Notes under the pieces: generated by a model
Database searches by the model: none
What the model saw: the letters and a program-made list of their open reading frames with translations, nothing else
Told to the model about the DNA's origin: nothing
Position numbers and translations under genes: made by a program
Assembly (NCBI GenBank): GCA_026705465.1
Contig: JAPPAP010000019.1
Coordinates: 62,001 to 126,000 of the forward strand
Source: a bacterium
Lineage (GTDB): Bacteria > Actinomycetota > Acidimicrobiia > Acidimicrobiales > Bin134
DNA: 64,000 nt
Reading direction: 5' to 3'
Shown: positions 44,857-53,488 of the stretch, piece by piece
Numbering within the stretch: position 1 is the first letter of the stretch
Layout: every line of letters begins with the position of its first letter

Positions 44857-46512
44857 ATGAGTGCAGAACTCTTTAGCCGACCCGAAGCCCTTGCCCGGAT
44901 GGCCGAGGGCCAATTCGATGTTTGCGTAATCGGTGGCGGCATCACCGGCGCTGGCGTCGCCCTCGATGCAGCCTCCCGAGGGCTGCGAGTGGCGCTGGTC
45001 GAGCGTGGCGACTTTGCCGAGGGCACCTCATCCCGGTCGTCCAAACTGGTACACGGCGGCCTCCGCTATCTCCAAAAGGGGGAGATTCGGCTGGTGGCCA
45101 GCGCATTGATCGAGCGTCACCGGCTACGGAGCAATGCTCCCCACCTGGTGAGGGATCTGCCGTTCGTCATCCCCCTGTTCGGCCACAGTGGCAAACTGCG
45201 CCGCGGGCTCACCAGGGCAATCGGCGGCGCTCTGTGGGCCTATGACCTGTGCGGGGGGGCGCTGATCGGCAAACTCCACCGCCGCCTGAGTCGGGAGCAG
45301 GTGCTGGCCGCCTTCCCGACCTTGAACCCTGATCGAGTGGTCGGGGGCTACCAGTACTACGACTGCCAAACCGACGATGCTCGACTGGTGCTGTCGGTCA
45401 TCCGCACCGCGGCCTTGGACTACGGCGCGGTTGCCGCCAACGGGGTGACAGCAACGACGGTTGTCCGCGACGGCCGCGGGCGGGTGAAGGCTCTGCTGGT
45501 GCGATCTGCCGAGGGCAAGGAACTGGAGATCTCATGCCATGCGGTGATCAACGCCACCGGGGTATGGGCAGCAGATCTGGGAGACATAGATATTCGGCCT
45601 GCCAAAGGGGTTCATCTTGCCTTTCGCCGGTCGCTGTTGGGCATTGACCGCGGCTCGATACTGCCTTCGCCGGTGCGGGGAAGGAGCATCTTTGTGATTC
45701 CCTTGGGAGAATCCTGCTATGTCGGCACCACCGATACTGACTACTCGGGTTCCTTGGACGATCCTCGATGCACTGCTGACGACGCGGCCGAGTTGCTGGG
45801 AGCACTGCGGTCGGCAACGTCGTTGGAAGTATCGACCACCGATGTGATCGGAGCTTGGGCCGGGCTTCGACCCTTGGTCGCCGACACATCCTCGGCCCGG
45901 ACCGCAGACTTGTCTCGCAGACATCACATTGCCGAAGCCGATGGAGTGGTCACCGTTACCGGAGGCAAGCTCACCACCTATCGGCAGATGGCCGCCGACT
46001 CAGTCGACGTAGTCGTTGACCTGCTGCCCGGGCCCAACCGCCGAAGGCGTCGTTCGAAGACAAGGCGCCTCCGCCTTCGGGGAGCGGCCAGCCCTCAAGA
46101 GGTTCAAGATGAGCTGACATCGAGGGGCTTGCCTGCTGACGCTGCCCGGCACTTGGCTGAGCGCTATGGCAGCGAAGCCAGCAAGGTTGCCGACTTGGTC
46201 GCAAATGACCCCGACTTGGGTCACCCGTTGACCGAAGAGCTCCCCTACCTGCGAGCCGAAGTTGTCTGGGCGGCCCGGGCCGAAATGGCCCGAACGGTGG
46301 ATGACGTGCTCAGCCGGCGCACTCAAGCCCGCCACCGGCACCTATCAGCCAGTATGGCTGCCGCCGAAGAAGTCGCGACGCTGCTGGGCCGCGAACTCGG
46401 ATGGTCCTTGGTCGACCAGCAGGCCGACGCCGACGCCTACCGTGAACTATCGGCGCCCGACTTGGCTGGCATTAGCTCTGTTGACCCATCCAAGCAGCCT
46501 CTGAATACCTGA
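44857..46512 (+). CDS. glpD: Glycerol-3-phosphate dehydrogenase
   Basis: This FAD-dependent enzyme oxidises glycerol 3-phosphate to dihydroxyacetone phosphate at the membrane. The 551-residue protein has DVCVIGGGITGAGVALDAASRG with the FAD motif, GTSSRSSKLVHGGLRYL, and a C-terminal domain (about 390-535). It diverges from trpD with a 75-bp gap and leads glpK. No clear ribosome site is seen; initiation may be weak or leaderless. Confidence 0.95.
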   Translation: MSAELFSRPEALARMAEGQFDVCVIGGGITGAGVALDAASRGLRVALVERGDFAEGTSSRSSKLVHGGLRYLQKGEIRLVASALIERHRLRSNAPHLVRDLPFVIPLFGHSGKLRRGLTRAIGGALWAYDLCGGALIGKLHRRLSREQVLAAFPTLNPDRVVGGYQYYDCQTDDARLVLSVIRTAALDYGAVAANGVTATTVVRDGRGRVKALLVRSAEGKELEISCHAVINATGVWAADLGDIDIRPAKGVHLAFRRSLLGIDRGSILPSPVRGRSIFVIPLGESCYVGTTDTDYSGSLDDPRCTADDAAELLGALRSATSLEVSTTDVIGAWAGLRPLVADTSSARTADLSRRHHIAEADGVVTVTGGKLTTYRQMAADSVDVVVDLLPGPNRRRRRSKTRRLRLRGAASPQEVQDELTSRGLPADAARHLAERYGSEASKVADLVANDPDLGHPLTEELPYLRAEVVWAARAEMARTVDDVLSRRTQARHRHLSASMAAAEEVATLLGRELGWSLVDQQADADAYRELSAPDLAGISSVDPSKQPLNT

Positions 46513-46535
46513 CTGCCATCACACAGGAGGAACCT

Positions 46536-47975
46536 ATGAAGATCTGTGTCATCGATGTGGGTACCAGCAGCATTCGCTCGGCGGTGACCGACGGACACCG
46601 GGTGATCTGCTTCCGCCAGGAGCGCACCCCTCCCGACATGCCCGAACCCGGGCTGGTGGAGTTCGACGCCAACGAGATGGCCGCGGTCATCCTCCAGTCG
46701 GCTACCGAGGTGATCGACGAGGTGGGTGGTGTGGATGCAGTGGCCGTGACCAACCAGCGGGGAACCGCAATGGTGTGGGACCGAAAGACCGGCGAGCCGG
46801 TGGGTCCGGCGCTGGGCTGGCAAGATCTCCGCACGGTGGGCGAGTGCCTGGCATGGCAGGCCGAGGGCTTGGAGATGGTGCCCAACGAGTCGGCCACCAA
46901 ATTGGTCTGGCTACTCGACCAGCACGATCCCGATCGAACCCGCGACCTGTGCTTTGGCACCGTGGACACCTGGACGGTGTGGTGCCTCTCTCAAGGCGCC
47001 CTTCACGTGGTGGACCCCTCGAACGCGGCCATGAGCGGAATGCTGGCCGATGACGGCAGCCGCTGGTCAGACGAGATCGTCGACCGGCTCGGCGTTCCCC
47101 CGGCCTGTTTGCCCGAGATAGTGGACTCCACCGGAGTGCTGGGCGACGCCACCACACTGCCGGGGTCGCCGCCAATCGCCGGGATCATCGGCGACCAGCA
47201 GTCATCGCTGATCGGGCAGCGATGCGTGCTTGAAGGGCTGGCCAAGCTCACCTTCGGCACCGGGGCCTTCCTGGACGTGTGTACTGGCCCGGGTAGGCCG
47301 ATTGCCGACAAGCGCAGCGACCGGGGCACCTTCCCCATCGTGGCCTGGCAAGAGGACGGGGCCATCGTATGGGGTGTGGAGGCCTTCATGATTGCCGCCG
47401 GCTCGAATATGAGCTGGCTGATCGACGACGTGGGGCTGCTGGGCGACGCGACCGAGTCGACCGAGATGGCCGGCAGCGTGGACGACACGGGCGGCGTGGT
47501 GTACGTACCCGCCCTCTATGGACTGGGCACCCCCTACTGGGACTTCGGGGCCCGGGCCGCACTGCTCGGCATAACCGGGGGTACCACCGCTGCCCACATC
47601 GTGCGGGCGGTGTTCGAAGGCGTGGCCCACCGGGCCGCCGATCTGCTGGAAGCGGCCGAGGCCGACAGCGGCTATCGATTTGAGCGGATCCGAGTGGACG
47701 GTGGGATGTCCCAGAATCCGGTATTCAACCAGATTCTGGCCGACACCTTGGGCCGGACCGTGGAGTTGTGCCCGGTGCCGGAGGGTACTGCGTTGGGCGC
47801 CGCCGTTTTAGCCGGGCGGGCCCTAGGCCAGTGGTCGAGCTGGCAGGAGGTGGCCGACTCCTGGACGCCTCGGGCGGTGGTGGAGCCGCAGGGAACGGTG
47901 GACCGCGAGCGCTGGCAGGAGGCGGTGCAGCGGGCATCCCGCTGGTACCCCGAACTCTCCGACATCGGCCTCTAG
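46536..47975 (+). CDS. glpK: FGGY-family kinase, probable glycerol kinase
   Basis: This 479-residue kinase has IDVGTSSIRSAV, VTNQRGTAMVWDRKTGEP and the C-terminal DGGMSQNPVFNQILAD of the FGGY family. Its position 23 bp after glpD, with a near-consensus AGGAGG ribosome site, makes glycerol the likely substrate. The motif details differ from E. coli GlpK (GTSSIR rather than GTTSSR), so another polyol is possible. The 56 bp after its stop hold the presumed rnpB promoter. Confidence 0.85.
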   Translation: MKICVIDVGTSSIRSAVTDGHRVICFRQERTPPDMPEPGLVEFDANEMAAVILQSATEVIDEVGGVDAVAVTNQRGTAMVWDRKTGEPVGPALGWQDLRTVGECLAWQAEGLEMVPNESATKLVWLLDQHDPDRTRDLCFGTVDTWTVWCLSQGALHVVDPSNAAMSGMLADDGSRWSDEIVDRLGVPPACLPEIVDSTGVLGDATTLPGSPPIAGIIGDQQSSLIGQRCVLEGLAKLTFGTGAFLDVCTGPGRPIADKRSDRGTFPIVAWQEDGAIVWGVEAFMIAAGSNMSWLIDDVGLLGDATESTEMAGSVDDTGGVVYVPALYGLGTPYWDFGARAALLGITGGTTAAHIVRAVFEGVAHRAADLLEAAEADSGYRFERIRVDGGMSQNPVFNQILADTLGRTVELCPVPEGTALGAAVLAGRALGQWSSWQEVADSWTPRAVVEPQGTVDRERWQEAVQRASRWYPELSDIGL

Positions 47976-48031
47976 AAATCGGCCCCTAAATCTCTCTCGC
48001 CTTGAGACGAGGGGGCTGGCAAACTGGAGAC

Positions 48032-48403
<372 letters not shown>

Positions 48404-48442
48404 TCGTCTTCTCGAAGGTCGCGATATTCAGCGCCTCCGCGG

Positions 48443-48940
48443 TCACCGCTGCCGATCCCTGCCCATACGAGACCGGTCTAGCCGGCCCTGGGCGTAAAAC
48501 AGGCGCAGTCTTTCGCGGTCGGTGAGACCGAAACGGCGCACCGCCCAAGCCCCCACGGCCAACCCAATCAGCTCCAGCGCGATCAGCGTCGCCACAGGCT
48601 TGAAGTCCGGCAAGTCGCCGCTGTCCACCCCTGCTCCGAACACCGGCCACCAAAACAGTTCGGTGCGCAGCCATGCCCCGTCCAGCACCAAGTACAGAAA
48701 CAAACCGATAGGCAGTCCCAGCCACCGGCGGCGGACCAGCCGGCGACCCCGGGTGACCAGCATCACCGCGATCAGAACGACCAGCGGCGCCAGCAGCGTG
48801 TGCAGCGCCCATGGGCCTCCGGCCAAAAGCTCGACCACAGGCAGCACCGATCCCAGCATCACCATGCGGTAGTCCAGCGCCGGACTGTCGAACACCAAGG
48901 CCACCAGCACGAAACTGAGAGCCAAGAACCAGAAGAACAC
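48443..48940 (-). CDS. Four-helix membrane protein, unrecognised
   Basis: This 165-residue protein has about four to five hydrophobic segments (for instance FFWFLALSFVLVALVF and LLAPLVVLIAVMLV). It has short loops with basic RRLVRRRW, and a C-terminal Arg-rich tail. No family recognised. GTG 48940 is the start, 15 bp after the zinc-ribbon gene stop on the same strand, so co-transcription is likely. The 3' end converges on rnpB. Confidence 0.7.
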   Translation of the reverse strand: MFFWFLALSFVLVALVFDSPALDYRMVMLGSVLPVVELLAGGPWALHTLLAPLVVLIAVMLVTRGRRLVRRRWLGLPIGLFLYLVLDGAWLRTELFWWPVFGAGVDSGDLPDFKPVATLIALELIGLAVGAWAVRRFGLTDRERLRLFYAQGRLDRSRMGRDRQR

Positions 48941-48955
48941 TTGCCGTCTGTTAGG

Positions 48956-49678
48956 TCAGGTCCGCACCAGGATGCGACCGCACTCCTCGCAGTGGCACAG
49001 CTCATTGGCCGGTGCGTGGCGGATGCGGTCCAGTTCCATGGCCGACAGCGCCAGATGGCAGCCCTCGCAGGTGCCGTTGCGGAGCCGGGCCACGGCGACG
49101 CCCCCCATACGGACTCGCAGGCCGTCGTAGCTGGTCAAGGCCGCCTCCGGGATTTCCTCGGCTTCGCTGGAACGGGCGGCGGCCTCTTGATCGATCTCGG
49201 CCTGCACGACTGCCTCGGCCTCGGCAAGCTTCTGTTGAGCGACGGCGACCTCAGATTCGGCGGCTATAAGGCTGGCTTCCAGGCTCTCCACCTCGGCATC
49301 GACTTCTTCAATCGCCTCCATCAACCCCAAGGCATCGCTTTCCATATCCGAGCAACGGGACCGCAAACCGTCCACCTCTTCCTGAAGGGTCAGAAGCTCC
49401 CTGGTGCCGGTGACCTCCCCCGAATACAGCCGGTCGTTTTCCCGCTTTACCCGGCTTTCCAACACGGCCAGCTCATCCTCGTTGCGCTTGAGGTCGCGCT
49501 GGAGCTCTAGGCGCTGAACCTGCTTTACCGCCCGCTGGTTGTGAATCTGCTGGCAAGCCTGTTGGGCGGCAGTCAGCGAGGCCTTCTCGGGCAGGGTGTC
49601 GAGGCGATGTCGAAGCTGGTCGATCCGGGTGTCGTGATCCTGCACCGACAGCAGGCGCTGGAATTGATCGTCGATCAC
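48956..49678 (-). CDS. Zinc-ribbon coiled-coil protein (CT398-like)
   Basis: This 240-residue protein has long heptad-rich coiled coils from about 15 to 175 (QRLELQRDLKRNEDELAVLE is representative). It ends in a C4 zinc ribbon with NGTCEGCHLAL and HCEECGRILV. The family is conserved and may have a nucleic-acid-related role, but its function is unsettled. Its start overlaps the penicillin-binding protein stop by 4 bp, which places it in the same operon. Confidence 0.9.
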   Translation of the reverse strand: MIDDQFQRLLSVQDHDTRIDQLRHRLDTLPEKASLTAAQQACQQIHNQRAVKQVQRLELQRDLKRNEDELAVLESRVKRENDRLYSGEVTGTRELLTLQEEVDGLRSRCSDMESDALGLMEAIEEVDAEVESLEASLIAAESEVAVAQQKLAEAEAVVQAEIDQEAAARSSEAEEIPEAALTSYDGLRVRMGGVAVARLRNGTCEGCHLALSAMELDRIRHAPANELCHCEECGRILVRT

Positions 49679-52008
49679 GTCTCGATATTAGGTTCAGATG
49701 ATCCTTCGGGATCAGCCTCGACGCCGTCGTCGCCGGGGACATCCGAACCAGACCCCGGTCCTACACAGATGTCGGCGACGCCGTCATTGTTCGAGTCCAG
49801 GGGGAATTGCCCTTCGGGGCACTCCGCCTCGATCGGCAGCGGCGTCCCGCAGTACAGCGGTATAGGCTCGCCCCCCTCGACTGCGAACTCGCTGAGTCCG
49901 CAAGGTTCGATGCCTCTGGTGGTCAATAAATCCACACACGTGTCGTAAGCGCCGTCGTCGTCGGTGTCTACTGGCACAATGACCGGCACGGGTGCTTCTG
50001 GATCCTCGGGGGCAGGCGGGGTTGCGCAGGGGACTCCCACGGTGAACACGTCCTCCAACTCGATCAGGTCGCTGAGCCGGGGCTCGCCGGGACAGCCGGG
50101 GAAGTCCACAACCTCCAAGCCCTCGTGGTAGCTGGTCATGAATCGGCCCCACGCCATTGCCGGGTAAGAGCTGCCGGTCACCTTGCGCATGGGGATGCGC
50201 TCGTGGGGGTTCCCCAGCCACACTGCGGTGGCCAGATGGGGGGTGAACCCCACGAACCAGGCATCGGCCGACTCTTCGGTGGTGCCGGTCTTGCCCGCCG
50301 AAGTCTGCTGGGGCAGCTGAGCCCGCCGTCCAGTGCCGTTGAGCATGTTGTTCTCAAGGACGTCGGTGGCCCAGCAGGCCGAGCGCGGCGACACCACCCG
50401 CTCCCCCGACAGCTCATGGCGGTAGAGCACGTTGCCTTCGCGGTCGACGATCTGCTCGATGAAGTAAGGCTCGTAGCGGATGCCCCCGGTGCTGATCACC
50501 CCGTAAGCCGACGCCATGTCGATGGGATGAACCTCTTCGGAGCCCAGGGGCAGAGACGCCACCGCATCCAACTCGGTGGTGATGCCCATCTTGGTTGCGG
50601 TGTCGATGACCGGCTGAATGCCCGCCACCCGGCCCAGCCGCAAGAACGCGCAGTTGGAGGACACCCTGATCTGGTTGTTGATGGTGTCCACTTGTCCGGG
50701 CGAGCTGGCAAAGTTGTTGGCCACGTAGGGATCGGGGACGCCACCAGGGTTGGGGATCTGGCAGGGACCTCGTCCGCTGATCCGGTCACTGGGCTGGTAG
50801 CCCTGCTCGAACAAGGTCATCATCACGAACGTCTTGAACGCCGACCCTGGCTGACGAGAGCCCTGGGTGGCCAGGTTGAACTCCTCGGTGTCTTGGGCGA
50901 ACCCCGGCCCCCCCACTACCGCTCGCACCGCCCCGGTGTCGGGCTCCAGCGCGGCCAGAGCCATGGTGGCCTCGACGCCGCCGTGCTCGCCCGCGTTGTA
51001 CTCCACCAGGATGGCGGCCACCGCGTCTTCGGCTTGCCGCTGAGCGACGGGGTCGAACGTGGTGTAGATGCTGAGGCCGCCGTTGAACACCAGATTGAAC
51101 CGATCTTCGGGACTTCCCCCCAGATAACGGGGATCGTCCAGGAGCTGCTGCTTCACTTCCTCCACGAAATAGCTCTTGGGCGGCAACTCGATTTCGTTGA
51201 CCTCAGTGGGCAGCGGCTGAAGATGATACAAGTCGGCCTGTTCCTCGGTGATGTAGCCCAACTCGGCCAGCCGGTTCAGCACGATGCTCCGTTGGCGAAG
51301 GGCCCGTAGAGGATTGTTGATGGGGTCATAGCTGCTGGGGTTGCTGATGAGCGCAGCCAGAAGCGCAGCCTCCCCCCATCCCAGATCGGCGGCGTCCAAC
51401 CCCCAGTACACCTCGGCCGCGGCCTGCACGCCGTAGGCACCCTGGCCGAAGTACACCGTGTTCAGGTACAGGTTGAGAATCTCATCCTTTTCCATCTCCC
51501 GTTCCAGGCGCTTGGCCATGGCCATTTCTTGGAGTTTGCGCTCGGCTTCGACCTTGTTGCCCACCACCAGGTTCTTGATCAGCTGCTGGGTAATTGTCGA
51601 CCCGCCCTGGGTGATGCCCCCCGCCCCCACATTTTCGAGTCCGGCCCGAAAAACAGCGCTGAGGTCGATACCGGTGTGCAGGTAGAAGTTCTCGTCCTCG
51701 ATGGCGATCACCGCGTGCTTCACCTCATCGGAGATGTCACCGAGGTCCACCAGCACCCTGTTCTCGACGTAGCTGAACACGTCGATGATCTGGCGGTTTG
51801 AGTCGTAGACGTAGGAGCGGATGGCCAGTTCGTCCAGGCTGACGTCTTCAGCCAGGTTCACTTCCACCGGTGTGGACTCCCATGACCTGAGCACATCGGT
51901 GGTCGGAGGCCAAACCACGAACAGGGTGGCGGCCAGGGCCAGCGCCAGCATGGGCATGAGCACGGCTAGGCGGAACAGGTGGGACAGCCACCTCAGGAAG
52001 TCCTTCAC
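49675..52008 (-). CDS. Class A penicillin-binding protein (bifunctional peptidoglycan synthase)
   Basis: This 777-residue envelope enzyme polymerises and cross-links peptidoglycan. An N-terminal membrane anchor (about 12-32) is followed by the transglycosylase domain with AIEDENFYLHTGID and GGSTITQQLIKNL. The transpeptidase domain has the active Ser in SRQPGSAFKTF, SSNCAFL (SxN) and AGKTGTTEE (KTG). After the catalytic part there is an unusual roughly 100-residue extension with two DxDxDG-type loops (DTDDDGAYDTC and DSNNDGVADIC) and several Cys. GTG 52008 is the start. Confidence 0.95.
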   Translation of the reverse strand: MKDFLRWLSHLFRLAVLMPMLALALAATLFVVWPPTTDVLRSWESTPVEVNLAEDVSLDELAIRSYVYDSNRQIIDVFSYVENRVLVDLGDISDEVKHAVIAIEDENFYLHTGIDLSAVFRAGLENVGAGGITQGGSTITQQLIKNLVVGNKVEAERKLQEMAMAKRLEREMEKDEILNLYLNTVYFGQGAYGVQAAAEVYWGLDAADLGWGEAALLAALISNPSSYDPINNPLRALRQRSIVLNRLAELGYITEEQADLYHLQPLPTEVNEIELPPKSYFVEEVKQQLLDDPRYLGGSPEDRFNLVFNGGLSIYTTFDPVAQRQAEDAVAAILVEYNAGEHGGVEATMALAALEPDTGAVRAVVGGPGFAQDTEEFNLATQGSRQPGSAFKTFVMMTLFEQGYQPSDRISGRGPCQIPNPGGVPDPYVANNFASSPGQVDTINNQIRVSSNCAFLRLGRVAGIQPVIDTATKMGITTELDAVASLPLGSEEVHPIDMASAYGVISTGGIRYEPYFIEQIVDREGNVLYRHELSGERVVSPRSACWATDVLENNMLNGTGRRAQLPQQTSAGKTGTTEESADAWFVGFTPHLATAVWLGNPHERIPMRKVTGSSYPAMAWGRFMTSYHEGLEVVDFPGCPGEPRLSDLIELEDVFTVGVPCATPPAPEDPEAPVPVIVPVDTDDDGAYDTCVDLLTTRGIEPCGLSEFAVEGGEPIPLYCGTPLPIEAECPEGQFPLDSNNDGVADICVGPGSGSDVPGDDGVEADPEGSSEPNIET

Positions 52009-52085
52009 CAGACCCCCAACGCTACCGGGCGATCACTCAGCAGTGGGCGCGCACTGTTGACGATGTGGCCGGGACGAGAATCGGC

Positions 52086-52550
52086 TCAGTAGGTGCCGCC
52101 CAACTTGGTGTGGTCCCAGCTGATGGTCTTCTCAGCCTTGATTACCACTGCGGTGCGCTTCAAGGCCATGCTCTCCGCCGCCTTTGACAACATTTCCCGG
52201 TCGATGTCGGGGTTGTTGCGGTCCATCACCTCCAAGGCGTAGCGGTGGACCACCTCGGGATCGGTGTGCAGCTCGGCATACCCGTTGATGGCCACCCCGC
52301 GGAGCTTCTCGTACTCGAGGCCGTCCTCCATCAACAGGGCGATGCGGTTGTCCCGTTCCAGGTTCTTGATCTTCTGCGATTTGGTATAGGTCTCGAAAAC
52401 GATGTCGCCGTCCACCACCGCGAACCACAGAGTGCTCAGATGGGGCGTCCCGTCCTGGTTGATGGTTGCTACTTGGAGGCTCTTCTGCTCTTCGATGAAC
52501 GCCTCGAGCTCTTCGGGGGTCAGACGGATTTTGTCGCGACGCTTAGCCAT
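52086..52550 (-). CDS. PPOX-class F420-dependent oxidoreductase
   Basis: This 154-residue split-barrel protein starts AKRRDKIRLTPEELEAFIEEQ, typical of F420-binding PPOX proteins of actinobacteria. TINQDGTPHLSTLWFAVVDG then forms the first strands. ALLMEDGLEYEKLRGVAI is the usual second motif. The substrate is unknown. It is monocistronic by position, 77 bp downstream of the PBP start on the same strand. Confidence 0.85.
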   Translation of the reverse strand: MAKRRDKIRLTPEELEAFIEEQKSLQVATINQDGTPHLSTLWFAVVDGDIVFETYTKSQKIKNLERDNRIALLMEDGLEYEKLRGVAINGYAELHTDPEVVHRYALEVMDRNNPDIDREMLSKAAESMALKRTAVVIKAEKTISWDHTKLGGTY

Positions 52551-52621
52551 GCGCTCAGCTTCTCACACCGCCTGGTGCTGCGGTCATTCGTCCAGCGGCT
52601 CCCTAACCCGCCACCCAGCGG

Positions 52622-53488
52622 TCATCCGTCTAGCAAATTGCGGGCACGACGGGCTAGCGGCTCGTCGATCATCTGGCCCTCGAAGGCTACCGATGCCTCG
52701 CCCCGAGCCTGGGCTTCGTCCCAAACAGTCAGCAGGGCCCGGGCCCGCTCTTTCTCCTCGGCTGATGGCGAGAAGCATCGGTTGGCAAGCGGCACCTGGG
52801 CGGGATGGATGCAGAGTTTGCCGCTGTAGCCGATCGACCTACCAATGGCCGCGTCAGCCAGGAAACGCTCGTCGTCGCCGAACGCGGTCACTACCTGGTC
52901 GAGCACGGGTACTCCGGCCAATCTGGCCGCCAACGCCACCTGCGAGCGGGCATAGAGCACCTCCAGGCCGTCGTCGGTGCGGACACCGCCCATATCAGTG
53001 ATGAAGTCTTCGGCCCCGAAATAGCCAAATGCAACGCCGGAATGTTCCAAAACGCTGCCGGCCCCGGCCACACCGGCGGCGGTCTCGATGCCCGCCAACA
53101 TTCGGAGATGGCTCCTATTGGCCTCGATCAGCGCATCCAAGACTTGGTTGACCTGGGCCGCGCTCTCCAGCTTGGGCACCACCACCCCGGTCAACTCAAC
53201 GGCCAAGCTCTCGGCGACATCACCGGCGAACCACTCGGTGCCGAGAGAGTTCACTCGCACGAACACAGCCAAGTCGGGGTGCTGGCGACGCAGTTCTTCG
53301 CCCATGGTTCGGGCATGGATTCGGGCTTCAGCCTTGGCTGAGGGAGCTACCGCGTCCTCCAAATCGAGCACAACCCCGTCGGGGCCGCTGCGGGGCAGCT
53401 TGGCGCACATGTCGGGGCGGCTGGCCGGGGCAAAAAGCAGGCTCCGAAGGTGGGGCTGCGTTTCGTCTATCGGGGGATTCTCAGTCAC
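52622..53488 (-). CDS. HpcH/HpaI-type CoA ester lyase (CitE-like)
   Basis: This roughly 288-residue TIM-barrel enzyme cleaves or forms C-C bonds in CoA esters such as malyl- or citramalyl-CoA. LRSLLFAPASRPDM, LDLEDAVAPSAK and GIETAAGVAGAG are family landmarks, including the Mg-binding acidic residues. GTG 53488 overlaps the acetoacetyl-CoA synthetase stop by 4 bp (GTGA), which settles the start over an upstream reading. The pairing suggests catabolism of a branched or keto acid. Confidence 0.88.
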   Translation of the reverse strand: MTENPPIDETQPHLRSLLFAPASRPDMCAKLPRSGPDGVVLDLEDAVAPSAKAEARIHARTMGEELRRQHPDLAVFVRVNSLGTEWFAGDVAESLAVELTGVVVPKLESAAQVNQVLDALIEANRSHLRMLAGIETAAGVAGAGSVLEHSGVAFGYFGAEDFITDMGGVRTDDGLEVLYARSQVALAARLAGVPVLDQVVTAFGDDERFLADAAIGRSIGYSGKLCIHPAQVPLANRCFSPSAEEKERARALLTVWDEAQARGEASVAFEGQMIDEPLARRARNLLDG

